From Muriicola jejuensis (lineage in GTDB: Bacteria; Bacteroidota; Bacteroidia; Flavobacteriales; Flavobacteriaceae), in assembly GCF_010671595.1 (NCBI RefSeq), contig NZ_JAABOP010000003.1:62001-126000 (forward strand): a stretch of 64,000 nt of DNA, written 5' to 3'. The position numbers were made by a program, and so were the translations under genes. Shown piece after piece: positions 15,924 through 24,077 of this stretch. The notes below the pieces were generated by a model that was given only the letters and a program-made list of their open reading frames with translations, did not search any database and was not told the DNA's origin. Position 1 is the stretch's first letter. The number at the start of each line of letters is the position of its first letter.

Positions 15924-18041
15924 TTATGCTTCCTGCAGGTCTTTAGGTAAAGATATTTCTTTTTTTGCTTCCCGGGAAATGTGATCCAAGGGGATTTCCA
16001 CCAGAACCGTGGTCCCAATGCCAGGGGCACTCCTGAGGTACCACCTGCCCTTGATCTTTTTGACACGCGATTCGATATTCTTATGGCCTATGCCCTTTTT
16101 CCCTTTTCCGGTGTCAAAACCGCGCCCATTGTCCTGAATGGTCAGGGCGATATCCGACCCTTCGATCTCAAAAGAGACATAGATGGAGGTCGCACCGGCG
16201 TGTTTCAAGCAGTTTTGCAGGCTTTCCTGCAGGATACGGTAAAGGTTTATTTTGGTAAACCCTTCCAGCTGGTCCCAGTCCAGGTCCTGGTCATAGGAAA
16301 AATGGTAATGGAGCCCGGCGGGTTCACAGCTGTTCTTTAAGAGGTCGTCTATGGAGTTCATGAAATTGTTGAACTTCTGGTAGGACGCATCGTTGAGTTC
16401 GTGGGAGATAGACCTGATCTCCTCCTGTATCCCCTTGAGTTTTTCTATGGCTTGTTCCCTCAGGGAGATAGCGGCCTCATCCCCTTTTTTGTTGAGCCCC
16501 AGCAAGATCATTCGCACCCCGTTCATCTCGCCCAGGATACCGTCGTGCAGTTCTTCGGAGATGCGTTTCTGTTCGGATTGCTTCCCTTCCTCCACTTTCT
16601 GTTTCTGGGCCAGCATGAGGTTGAATATCTCTTGGTTGGCCTCCTGTTGCTGTTGCTGGAACCGGAGCCTTTGGTTCTTGATCCTCTGTACGACGATGAT
16701 GGAGAGGGCGATCGCAAATAACAGCAATCCGGCTGCGATGCCGGCCCATATAAAGCGCTGGCGGGCCAGCTGCTCGTTTCTGGATTGGGTCTCCTCCGTC
16801 TCGAAGCGGATGCGCTCGAATTTGTTGCGGATCCGCCTCTCTTCCTGTTGCAGGCTGTCCGAGATGCGTATGTATTCTAAATTGTAGGTGTTCGCATTTT
16901 CTGGATCCAGCTCCGCCAGGAGTTTTAGAGATTCCATATAACGAAGGTTGTTGTCGATCTCCCGGGCCAGGTCGCGGGCGTTGCCGGCAAAGATAAAAGC
17001 GTCTGCCTTCCGGCCTATCTCCTTGTTCACCAGGGCCAGGTTGTAATAATTGCGAGATTGACCTTCCTGATCACCAATGCTATCCTGGATATACTGAGAT
17101 CTGTAGAGTTTATCTTCAACTGAATCCAGATTTCCGAGATTGAAATCTGTCATTGCCAGGTTACCCATTATTTTTGCATAAAGACTTGGGTTTAAATTAA
17201 GAAGACTGTCACGACGTATCGCTTTTTCATAAATCGGTTTTGCCGAATCGTATTCTCCTTTATCCAAATAAACTAAACCGATATTATTTTCAAGAGAAGC
17301 CCTTTCTCTATCGCTAAGATTAGCCCTTTCCAGATGGTCTTCTGCGAGCCTATAATAGTCAAGGGCTTCATCGTATTCCTTTAGTGCTCCGGAAGCGATT
17401 CCCATGGCGGTGTAAACTTCATATAACCTTTTGTATTCATCAAGAGGCTTTAATAATTCGATTGCTCTTGTTAAGGTTACTAAAGCTCCGGTGTTATCAT
17501 GGATTTTGGTTTGAATAATGGCCATATTTCGCAATACTCTAGCGGAATTTTTATCCTCACCTAAATTCTCAAAGATTTTTTGCGCTTTTCTAAAATAATA
17601 ATATGCACTATCCCTGTTTTCTATCATGGGTGAGTCAAAGTAGGCTCCTTTATCCCAATAGGCCTCCGCTAATTTCGAAGAATCATTTAATTGTGTTGCA
17701 ATAGAACTCAACTTGTAATATGTCTGAAAAAACAAATCACCTTGATTTAATCTAGAATACATCATGGAGAGTTGAGACAAATACTTCATTTTAAGTGAAT
17801 CAACAAATAGTGTGTCCAAAGTCCTGTCAATTTTATTGAGTTGTTGCACTCTAAAATCTTCAGTATTAGAAGTGTTTTTGGCTTGAGCTAGCCAATGTTC
17901 CAGACTATCTTGAAAAGTAATTATGTACTGGGCATTTCTTTCATTATTAGTTCTATTACAGGAACCAAATAGAATTAACGATAAAAGCAGTAAAAGGGAT
18001 CCGAATATTAGCTTGGACATATAGAATGATCTGTAATGCAT
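15924..18041 (-). CDS. TPR sensor histidine kinase (HisKA_3 type)
   Basis: A 705-residue membrane sensor kinase. It opens with a lipobox-containing signal (LILFGSC), then about 350 residues of TPR repeats outside the cytoplasm, a single membrane segment (WAGIAAGLLLFAIALSIIVV), a coiled coil rich in glutamine, and a NarX/DegS-type kinase core. The phospho-accepting histidine is H499 in SEELHDGILGE, and the ATPase has NLYRILQESLQN and DNGRGFD. MSKLIF at 18020 is an alternative start. The TPR-coding half (about 17090-18041) is clearly AT-richer than the kinase half: a 60-base sample at 17161 is 33% G+C, against 53% at 16021. Confidence 0.88.
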   Translation of the reverse strand: MHYRSFYMSKLIFGSLLLLLSLILFGSCNRTNNERNAQYIITFQDSLEHWLAQAKNTSNTEDFRVQQLNKIDRTLDTLFVDSLKMKYLSQLSMMYSRLNQGDLFFQTYYKLSSIATQLNDSSKLAEAYWDKGAYFDSPMIENRDSAYYYFRKAQKIFENLGEDKNSARVLRNMAIIQTKIHDNTGALVTLTRAIELLKPLDEYKRLYEVYTAMGIASGALKEYDEALDYYRLAEDHLERANLSDRERASLENNIGLVYLDKGEYDSAKPIYEKAIRRDSLLNLNPSLYAKIMGNLAMTDFNLGNLDSVEDKLYRSQYIQDSIGDQEGQSRNYYNLALVNKEIGRKADAFIFAGNARDLAREIDNNLRYMESLKLLAELDPENANTYNLEYIRISDSLQQEERRIRNKFERIRFETEETQSRNEQLARQRFIWAGIAAGLLLFAIALSIIVVQRIKNQRLRFQQQQQEANQEIFNLMLAQKQKVEEGKQSEQKRISEELHDGILGEMNGVRMILLGLNKKGDEAAISLREQAIEKLKGIQEEIRSISHELNDASYQKFNNFMNSIDDLLKNSCEPAGLHYHFSYDQDLDWDQLEGFTKINLYRILQESLQNCLKHAGATSIYVSFEIEGSDIALTIQDNGRGFDTGKGKKGIGHKNIESRVKKIKGRWYLRSAPGIGTTVLVEIPLDHISREAKKEISLPKDLQEA

Positions 18042-18048
18042 TACAATA

Positions 18049-18079
18049 TAAAAAAAGGAGCCTTATAGTAAGGCTCCTT
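18049..18079 (-). terminator. Strong Rho-independent terminator after the 48-residue lipoprotein gene
   Basis: An 11-bp perfect stem (18055-18065 with 18069-18079) and loop TAG, followed on the minus strand by a run of T (18049-18056). It separates the small lipoprotein gene from the histidine kinase, so they are separate transcription units. Confidence 0.88.
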
Positions 18080-18102
18080 CAAATATCATTTTGAATTTTA
18101 AT

Positions 18103-18249
18103 CTATCCATCTCGTCCGGTAGATCCAGTGCTGTTCCCATCCGTAGCTTGGGTTTCATAGAGTTTCTGGTCTTCGGCTGTGTCGTTGGTACAGGAGAACA
18201 TAGAGGCGCTTAACAGGGCTATGGCAAAAATACAGGCTGCTTTTTTCAT
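18103..18249 (-). CDS. Small lipoprotein, 48 residues
   Basis: A short gene. The ATG at 18249 opens MKKAACIFAIALLSAS, then MFSC with the lipobox cysteine at residue 20. The mature part is only about 29 residues, acidic and then rich in Gly, Ser and Thr (TNDTAEDQKLYETQATDG and NSTGSTGRDG), ending at TAG 18103-18105. A strong terminator follows directly and two inverted and direct repeat sets precede it, which supports a real transcription unit. It lies between a TPR histidine kinase and a LytTR protein, so a signalling or stress role is possible. I cannot name a family. Confidence 0.75.
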   Translation of the reverse strand: MKKAACIFAIALLSASMFSCTNDTAEDQKLYETQATDGNSTGSTGRDG

Positions 18250-18262
18250 CGTGGTTGTCTTT

Positions 18263-18373
18263 TTTTAGTGAATTAATTTTCCACTAAACTATTCGAGTCC
18301 CACAAGGATCGTATGTCTGAAAGGCCTGTTTTAGTGAACAGGGGGTTTCTGTGAGTATTCCGCCTGTTTTTGT
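18263..18373. promoter_or_regulatory. Repeat cluster upstream of the small lipoprotein gene
   Basis: TTTTAGTGAA occurs at 18263-18272 and 18329-18338; the inverse core CACTAAA at 18282-18288 forms TTTAGTG-N11-CACTAAA with the first copy. GCCTGTTTT(A/T)GT occurs at 18324-18335 and 18362-18373, 38 bases apart, and CCTGTT-N6-AACAGG (18325-18342) forms a palindrome. All lie between the LytTR stop and the lipoprotein start. LytTR proteins bind pairs of direct repeats, so this is a plausible target site, but that is inference. Confidence 0.45.
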
Positions 18374-18380
18374 AAGAATT

Positions 18381-19115
18381 TTACGATTTAAGGGTAGAGA
18401 TGGCGTTCCGGGACAGCACTTTCTTGAGGCTGTCGATGTTGTCCTTATAGGTTTTGGAGAAGGGGAGTTGTTTTTTGCCGGACTTTAAGGCACAGATGTT
18501 CTTGCCGTAGTTGATTCGGGAAACGTAGTCCATATTGAGTATATAGCTCTGGTGGATACGGATAAAGTTCTTTGGCAAGGATTTTTCAAAGGTCTTCAGG
18601 GTCTTGAAGGCGCTGATCACGCTGCCGTCCTTCATCACGAAATCCGTGGCGTTATTGTCTGCCTGCAGATAGAGGATCTCATCCGTGTTCAGGTACTGGA
18701 AGTCCTTGTAAGATTTCAGGCAGATGGTGTGAGAACTGACCTCCTTGGGATGCTGTTTCTTCAGCCTGAGCAGGGTCTTGCGGATGTCCAGTTCATTGTA
18801 GGGCAGCAACCAGTAGTCGTAAAATCCGTTCTTGATGGCGTGGTAGGCGTATTCCTTGCTCTTTGCGACGCCGATGATAAGCGGGAGATCGTTCATGTAC
18901 TGATGCAGTTCTGAAACCATCAGAAAATAGTCCATGGCCGCATCTTCGAGGTTGATAAAGACCAGGTCGGGGAGGTGCTTCAGGATCCCGTTGATCCCTT
19001 CGCGACTGTCGAGCGCCCGATCCACACAGATAAACTCACCATGATCCTCCAGGAAGTGCTGCAGTTGCAGGTTGGAGGTGGCGTTGGCATCGATTATGGT
19101 GTATCGGTACTCCAT
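18381..19115 (-). CDS. LytTR transcription regulator with degenerate receiver domain
   Basis: A 244-residue regulator: an N-terminal receiver-like domain (about 1-115) and a C-terminal LytTR DNA-binding domain (about 130-235: YLNTDEILYLQADNNATDFVMKDG, FIRIHQSYILNMDYVSRI). The receiver lacks key residues. The usual phospho-aspartate is N55 (LVFINLED) and the conserved lysine before proline is L104 (YWLLPYN). It should therefore not be phosphorylated in the usual way. I used ATG 19115 over an upstream GTG at 19121. It stands alone, 266 bases upstream of the small lipoprotein, with repeats between them. Confidence 0.87.
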   Translation of the reverse strand: MEYRYTIIDANATSNLQLQHFLEDHGEFICVDRALDSREGINGILKHLPDLVFINLEDAAMDYFLMVSELHQYMNDLPLIIGVAKSKEYAYHAIKNGFYDYWLLPYNELDIRKTLLRLKKQHPKEVSSHTICLKSYKDFQYLNTDEILYLQADNNATDFVMKDGSVISAFKTLKTFEKSLPKNFIRIHQSYILNMDYVSRINYGKNICALKSGKKQLPFSKTYKDNIDSLKKVLSRNAISTLKS

Positions 19116-19268
19116 AAACACGAGATTGTGGGAAAATTACTAATCCTTTGTGAATAAGGACTATAGAATTCCCTTAGAATATTTATGGTTTTAGGGCCAA
19201 TATACTGAAAATCAATATAAAAGAAAGAAAAATCCTACAAATAGGGTCAATTGTTAATATCTTTTCAC

Positions 19269-20801
19269 CTACTGTTGGTAAGCCCCCAAAGCAGGGGACT
19301 GGGTGCGATCCCTCCCCAGAAGGTCGAGGGGAACGGACAGGGCAGCGTCCGGATCTCCTACTCCTGCAGCCTGAGATTCCGGACCCAGGGTAAAATCGTT
19401 CCTGAAAGGTGCCGTAAAATCCGGGTTGGAATTCAGGAAGATACTGGTATATAGGGAAGTATTTGAGAAGTCGTATAGAGGGTTCCCTTCAAATTCCCCC
19501 GAGCTGTCCCTGAAGGTGAGCAGCATATGGGAAAAGAAAAAGGAAAAGGTAGATCCGGGCCTTTGTTCCAGGCTGAGTTCCCTGGAGCCGTTCCCGTCCG
19601 TGATACAGTTGATGAAATCCGCCCGGAGCAGGTCGCCCCCAGTACCGTTTACCGGATCATTGACATCATAGGTGCTGATCTTGAGTGCCGTTCCCGTCCG
19701 AAATCCGTTGCTCCAGTGATTGGCAATGGTCGTGTGAAGGAAACGGTAGGATCCCCCTCTGTCCAGGAGCAGGCTGTGCACCCCGGCGTTACCGAGAACC
19801 ACATTTTCCCCGGCCACCGAGGTGTTACGCCCCCAGAGGTTGGCCACCGAGCTGTTGTAGATCTGTACCCCGGAGAGGGCTAGGGCAGGAGAGGGCGAAT
19901 CTGCATTCCCTTCCACCAGTACACCCACAGTAGCGTTTCTCAGGGTAAGGTGAAAGATCTGATTATCCACACTTCCCGGGGCCAGCCAAAGCGCGCCCCA
20001 CTGCCCCGGAACGTCTTCAAATTCAGGTTCGAGCCGGTCTCCTTCGAAGATCACTTCGTTCTCCAGCAATTCCGGGACCTCACTCAACATCCCATTGATT
20101 CGGATACTTCCGCCGGTTCCGACGAGAATGCCTGAGTCCTCATGAAAATAGACCCTGGCACCGGCTTCCACCGTCAGGACCTTGCCATCCCCCACTGCCG
20201 CATACCCGTAAATGACATAGGGCTTTTCATTCGTGAACTGAAGTTCATCGTCCTCGAGGAGAAATCCTGAGATCCGCAATTCACCTCCCTCTTCATCCAG
20301 CCCCAACAGAAGGCTTTCCTTACTGCCATCGGCCAGGGTGGAAGGGAAGAGGAACACAGCATCCCGTACCAGGGTCACCAGGGGAACCCGTTGCTCATTT
20401 ACCCCCTGGTCGAACAGGATGTGATCGATGTAAAGAAATTCATTCTGACCTGTGGGCGCAATGTCATAGGTGGTTTCTATAAAAATATACAGGCTGTCCC
20501 CGGAGAGGAGGGGAATATCCCGGAAACTCTTGCCGGCCTGCCCGTCTACATTGAGGCGGTATTGGCTGTTTTCGCCCTCTTCAAGTCGTATGCTGGGGAT
20601 CTCTATATCAGACCGGGACCGATTGTACACCTTCAGGCTATAGGTACTACTGCCGATATTCGTAAACACTGTATCCAGGTAGACGGTATCCTTTGAGAAC
20701 TGGAGGTTTCCGGAACTGGGGAGATATTCGAAGTCCTTCCGGCAGGAGGAAAACCAGAGGAGGCAGCAAAGAGACCCTATGGTGATGATGAGAGAACGCA
20801 T
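19269..20801 (-). CDS. Large lipoprotein with parallel beta-helix-like repeats
   Basis: A 510-residue lipoprotein. The signal ends LLWFSSC, with the anchor cysteine at about residue 20. About 170 residues follow that look like beta-sandwich (DTVYLDTVFTNIGSSTYSLKVYN), then a long run of short strands and turns typical of a right-handed parallel beta-helix (VYFHEDSGILVGTGGSIRINGML, VIFEGDRLEPEFEDVPGQWGALWL, FHLTLRNATVGVLVEGNA). Such folds are common in surface or carbohydrate-associated proteins. The specific function is unknown. I used ATG 20801; it lies 10 bases after the thioesterase stop, so these genes form one operon. Confidence 0.78.
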   Translation of the reverse strand: MRSLIITIGSLCCLLWFSSCRKDFEYLPSSGNLQFSKDTVYLDTVFTNIGSSTYSLKVYNRSRSDIEIPSIRLEEGENSQYRLNVDGQAGKSFRDIPLLSGDSLYIFIETTYDIAPTGQNEFLYIDHILFDQGVNEQRVPLVTLVRDAVFLFPSTLADGSKESLLLGLDEEGGELRISGFLLEDDELQFTNEKPYVIYGYAAVGDGKVLTVEAGARVYFHEDSGILVGTGGSIRINGMLSEVPELLENEVIFEGDRLEPEFEDVPGQWGALWLAPGSVDNQIFHLTLRNATVGVLVEGNADSPSPALALSGVQIYNSSVANLWGRNTSVAGENVVLGNAGVHSLLLDRGGSYRFLHTTIANHWSNGFRTGTALKISTYDVNDPVNGTGGDLLRADFINCITDGNGSRELSLEQRPGSTFSFFFSHMLLTFRDSSGEFEGNPLYDFSNTSLYTSIFLNSNPDFTAPFRNDFTLGPESQAAGVGDPDAALSVPLDLLGRDRTQSPALGAYQQ

Positions 20802-20811
20802 AGGCTGTAAT

Positions 20812-21213
20812 TCAGGGGTGAGTGTCCTCAATGAATACGGACCGGATCTCTTCAGGGATCCGCATAGGCCTGAGTGACTGCCCGTCCAGCAGGCACCATT
20901 CGGTCTCGGACCTGACGATAGGCTGACCCGTTTGTAGGTCCTGCATTTCCACGACCCGGGTAGAAATGGCTCCTTCCGATTTCTCTATGAATGTCCTTAT
21001 TTGCAGCACATCCCCGAGTTTTGCCGCATTTTTATACTGAATCAGGTGTTGCCTGACCACCCAGATCACCTTCTTTCGGATGCTTTCAGGGGCCCTGGAT
21101 TCCCAGTGAGCCTTGGAGATATCCTGTATCCATTGTACATAGCGCACATTGTTTACATGCTCCAGCTCGTCCAGATCATCCCGCTCCACCTCTTTGGTCA
21201 TTTCATAGGTCAT
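20812..21213 (-). CDS. Hotdog-fold acyl-CoA thioesterase
   Basis: A 133-residue thioesterase of the 4-hydroxybenzoyl-CoA/YbgC type. It shows the family start with acidic and histidine residues (DDLDELEHVNNVRYVQWIQD), the central helix (KKVIWVVRQHLIQYKNAAKLGD) and the final strand (IVRSETEWCLLDG). I used ATG 21213, which is one base after the stop of the upstream glutaminyl cyclase gene; an in-frame start at 21243 would overlap that gene. The substrate is unknown. Operon context is one lipoprotein upstream and one downstream. Confidence 0.85.
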   Translation of the reverse strand: MTYEMTKEVERDDLDELEHVNNVRYVQWIQDISKAHWESRAPESIRKKVIWVVRQHLIQYKNAAKLGDVLQIRTFIEKSEGAISTRVVEMQDLQTGQPIVRSETEWCLLDGQSLRPMRIPEEIRSVFIEDTHP

Positions 21214-21214
21214 C

Positions 21215-22264
21215 CTATTCCTTTTTTTGGAGGGTGATCTCAAAGAGTTTGTCCCAATTCTTGCCGGTGATGAAAAAGGTCTTTCTTTCCGGGTGGTAGG
21301 CGATCCCGTTCAGGACGTCCAGTTTGTCGTGCTGTCTGACCTTTTCCCGGAGTCCGCCCAGGTTTACCACCCCTTCAATCGCTCCGCTGCCTGCGTCGAT
21401 GATCATCATACTCTCCTTCTGCCACACGTTGGCGTAGATCTTCCCCTCTACATACTCCAGTTCGTTGGCCTTGTTGAAGATCGACTTGTCCGTAACGATC
21501 TGAATGGCATCTTCCTCCTCCAGCGTATTGGGATCCAGGAGCCATATCCGCTCCGTGCCATCGCTCTTGTACAGTGATCTGCCATCATTGGTAAGACCCC
21601 AGCCTTCCTCACTTTTTCCGTACTGGAAGGAATCGATGCGTTCAAGGGATCGGGCGTCATAGATAAACCCCTTTTTTCCTTGCCAGGTGAGCTGGTACAG
21701 TTTGTTGTTTAGGAGGGTGATCCCTTCCCCGAAATACCCTTCCTCCAGGTCTACCTGCTGATACACCTCTCCCGTCCTGTAGTCGATCTTGCGGATATAG
21801 GATTTCGCCCCGCCCCCGGAACCCGTGCTCTCATAGAGGGTATCTCTGTGGAATTCAAGCCCCTGTGTAAAAGAGGTCATATCGTGGGGAAATTCATTGA
21901 CGATGGTATAAGTGTACAGTTGCGGGGGTTTTGGTGCCAGGAGTTTGATCTCCTCCGAAAGGGTAATTACCTGCCCTTCTGATTTGAAGGTGGCAACAAG
22001 AGGGTGGACCCCTAATTTGTCGACATCCAGTACCCAGCCACCGTTGGCATAGGGGAGCTCTTTCCCCAGGATAGACAATGTCAGAGAATCTACGGGAAGG
22101 TCCTTTGTATTGCGGATCAAGGGGCGAATGGTATCCTTTGGCCTGTATTCCTTTTTCCCCTTTTCGAACTTCAGCCCAAAAAAGGATGCAGGGTCTTTTT
22201 CGCCTCCACAACTCAGGAAAAATAACAGCAAGACATTAAGGATGAAGAACTTAATGGAATTCAT
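21215..22264 (-). CDS. Glutaminyl-peptide cyclotransferase (plant/bacterial type) lipoprotein
   Basis: A 349-residue secreted enzyme that cyclises N-terminal glutamine to pyroglutamate. The signal peptide ends in FLSC (cysteine 19). An N-terminal extension of about 110 residues precedes the beta-propeller catalytic domain, which shows FTQGLEFHRDTLYESTG, IRKIDYRTGEV, EEGWGLTNDGRSLYKSDGT, ANELEYVEGKIYANVW and LNGIAYHPERKTFFITGK. In Bacteroidota these enzymes act on exported proteins after signal peptidase leaves a terminal glutamine; several proteins in this window have such a predicted N-terminus. It is the first gene of a three-gene minus-strand operon. Confidence 0.9.
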   Translation of the reverse strand: MNSIKFFILNVLLLFFLSCGGEKDPASFFGLKFEKGKKEYRPKDTIRPLIRNTKDLPVDSLTLSILGKELPYANGGWVLDVDKLGVHPLVATFKSEGQVITLSEEIKLLAPKPPQLYTYTIVNEFPHDMTSFTQGLEFHRDTLYESTGSGGGAKSYIRKIDYRTGEVYQQVDLEEGYFGEGITLLNNKLYQLTWQGKKGFIYDARSLERIDSFQYGKSEEGWGLTNDGRSLYKSDGTERIWLLDPNTLEEEDAIQIVTDKSIFNKANELEYVEGKIYANVWQKESMMIIDAGSGAIEGVVNLGGLREKVRQHDKLDVLNGIAYHPERKTFFITGKNWDKLFEITLQKKE

Positions 22265-22320
22265 GGATCAAAATGCAATTTAGGAGCAAGTTAGCCCAAA
22301 CTTTTAAAACTCTGAAACGA

Positions 22321-22350
22321 TTGGCCTGAATTTAAAAGGTTGTATATTTG
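22321..22350 (+). promoter_or_regulatory. Promoter of the SRP RNA gene
   Basis: TTG at 22321-22323, a 19-base spacer, and TATATTTG at 22343-22350, an exact match to TAnnTTTG. The RNA 5' end predicted from the helix (22355) is 5 bases downstream, where a transcript should begin. Confidence 0.8.
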
Positions 22351-22354
22351 CATG

Positions 22355-22450
22355 AGGCAAGTCCTACACGACCAGCTCCTGTAGAATCCCCCAGGGTGGG
22401 AACGCAGCAAGGGTATACGGTCGTAGCGGTGCGATGTAGGTAGCTTGCCT
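22355..22450 (+). ncRNA. ffs: Small signal recognition particle RNA (4.5S RNA)
   Basis: The RNA component of the signal recognition particle; with Ffh it targets membrane proteins to the translocon. The ends pair: AGGCAAG (22355-22361) with CTTGCCT (22444-22450), then TCCTACA with TGTAGG. The apical domain is diagnostic: CAGG, a GUG/CGC stem closed by the tetraloop GGAA, then AGCAAGGG, read at about 22390-22413. A run of T follows the 3' end, fitting intrinsic termination. About 96 bases, the normal size for the short bacterial form. It lies between divergent glutaminyl cyclase and SDR genes. Confidence 0.95.
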
Positions 22451-22544
22451 TTTTTTGTACCCGAAAGTGAAATTCTCAAGAGCGTTTCGTCCCCATCCAT
22501 CCTTTTTGGGTCGGCCCTGAAATATTCGTTTCTTTGCATTTGGT

Positions 22545-23354
22545 ATGGAGAAGAAGATTGTACTGGTCACAGGAGGCTCATCAGGGATAGGCAGGTCCGT
22601 TGGGAATTATCTCAGCGAGAAGGGATACAAGGTCTATGGCACCACCCGCAGTCTTGAAAAACAACAGGATTTTAAGGATTTCAGGCTACTGGAGCTTGAC
22701 GTAAGAAAACCGGATACCATTCAAAAAGCCCTTGACCGATTGCTGGATGAGGAAGGCCGATTGGACGTCCTGATCAACAACGCAGGGGTGGGCATCACAG
22801 GTCCGCTGGAAGAAACCCCGAACGAAGCCATCCTCAATGCATTCGAAACAAACTTTACGGGGCCTCTGAACTTGATGAAGGCCGTACTGCCCATCATGAG
22901 GCGACAGGGATCCGGGAGGGTGATCAACATCACTTCCATCGCCGGGAAAATGGGACTTCCGTACCGGGGGGTGTACTCGGCCAGCAAAGGGGCACTCGAC
23001 CTGGCTACGGAGGCACTCCGGCTGGAGGTCAGGGATTTCGGGATTCTGATCTCCACCCTGGCACCTGGAGATTTTAAGACCAACATAGCCGCCGGGAGGT
23101 TTCACGCCCCCTTGCGACCTGATTCTCCTTACCACGCTCCTTATGAAGCCACCCTGAAAATGATCAACGACCATGTGGACCAGGCCGGGGATCCCGTTCA
23201 GGTGGCAGAAAAAGTGTTCGCCATCCTCCGTGATCCTTCTCCCAAGGTACACTATAAGGTAGGGAGTTTTATGCAGCGCTTATCGGTCGTCCTCAAAAGA
23301 CTGCTCCCCGGCAAACTCTATGAGAGGCTGTTGCGAAACCATTATAAATTGTAG
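22545..23354 (+). CDS. Short-chain dehydrogenase/reductase
   Basis: A 269-residue classical SDR. Cofactor motif TGGSSGIG is at residues 9-16, NNAG at 78-81, catalytic S131, Y144 and K148 (YSASK). The dinucleotide and substrate are not determined; the C-terminal basic tail (FMQRLSVVLKRLLPGKLYERLLRNHYKL) is typical of SDRs similar to human DHRS7/RDH-type enzymes and may contact membrane. A candidate promoter is TTG 22507-22509 with TTTCTTTG at 22530-22537. The promoter of the following transaldolase overlaps its 3' end. Confidence 0.88.
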   Translation: MEKKIVLVTGGSSGIGRSVGNYLSEKGYKVYGTTRSLEKQQDFKDFRLLELDVRKPDTIQKALDRLLDEEGRLDVLINNAGVGITGPLEETPNEAILNAFETNFTGPLNLMKAVLPIMRRQGSGRVINITSIAGKMGLPYRGVYSASKGALDLATEALRLEVRDFGILISTLAPGDFKTNIAAGRFHAPLRPDSPYHAPYEATLKMINDHVDQAGDPVQVAEKVFAILRDPSPKVHYKVGSFMQRLSVVLKRLLPGKLYERLLRNHYKL

Positions 23355-23359
23355 CTTTG
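23331..23359 (+). promoter_or_regulatory. Promoter of the transaldolase gene
   Basis: TTG at 23331-23333, 18 bases, TAGCTTTG at 23352-23359 (exact TAnnTTTG). It overlaps the end of the SDR coding region, and the transaldolase ATG is 51 bases downstream of the -7 element. Confidence 0.6.
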
Positions 23360-23409
23360 CACTGCTGTGAGGCAGCGTATTTTTAAAATCACTATCAAAA
23401 CGAAAACCC

Positions 23410-24063
23410 ATGAAATTTTTTATCGATACCGCGAATTTAGACCAGATCAGGGAAGCCCAGGAGTTGGGCGTGCTCGATGGGGTTACCACCAACCCTTCCC
23501 TTATGGCCAAGGAAGGCATTACGGGAAGGAACAACATCCTCAAGCATTATGTGGACATCTGTAATATCGTAGACGGTGACGTCTCTGCGGAGGTGATCGC
23601 CACGGATTTCAAGGGAATCGTAAGAGAAGGGGAGGAACTGGCAGACCTGCACGAGCAGATCGTTGTGAAGGTACCCATGATCAGGGACGGGGTAAAGGCC
23701 CTGAAATACTTTTCAGATAAAGGGATCCGCACGAATTGCACCCTTGTATTTTCCGCTGGGCAGGCCTTGCTGGCTGCCAAGGCAGGGGCTACTTATGTAT
23801 CCCCTTTTCTGGGCAGGCTGGATGACATTTCCACAGACGGGCTTAACCTGATCTCTGAGATCCGGCTCATTTACGACAATTACGAGTTCGAGACCCAGAT
23901 CCTTGCGGCATCCATACGCCATACCATGCACGTGATCGATTGCGCCAAATTGGGCGCCGATGTCATGACCGGACCTCTTTCATCCATCGAAGGACTGTTA
24001 AAGCATCCTCTGACGGATATAGGGTTGGAAAAATTCCTGGCAGACTACAAGAAAGGCAATTGA
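23410..24063 (+). CDS. Transaldolase / fructose-6-phosphate aldolase family
   Basis: A 217-residue class I aldolase of the short transaldolase (TalC/FSA) subfamily, acting in the non-oxidative pentose phosphate pathway. DTANLDQI and [13 protein letters not shown] near the N-terminus, the Schiff-base lysine K87 in [25 protein letters not shown] and SPFLGRLDD are all present. Transaldolase and fructose-6-phosphate aldolase activities cannot be told apart from this alone, but the short form in Bacteroidota is usually treated as transaldolase. It is convergent with the thioredoxin-like lipoprotein gene, 14 bases away. Confidence 0.93.
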   Translation: MKFFIDTANLDQIREAQELGVLDGVTTNPSLMAKEGITGRNNILKHYVDICNIVDGDVSAEVIATDFKGIVREGEELADLHEQIVVKVPMIRDGVKALKYFSDKGIRTNCTLVFSAGQALLAAKAGATYVSPFLGRLDDISTDGLNLISEIRLIYDNYEFETQILAASIRHTMHVIDCAKLGADVMTGPLSSIEGLLKHPLTDIGLEKFLADYKKGN

Positions 24064-24077
24064 TTTGATCTCACCGA

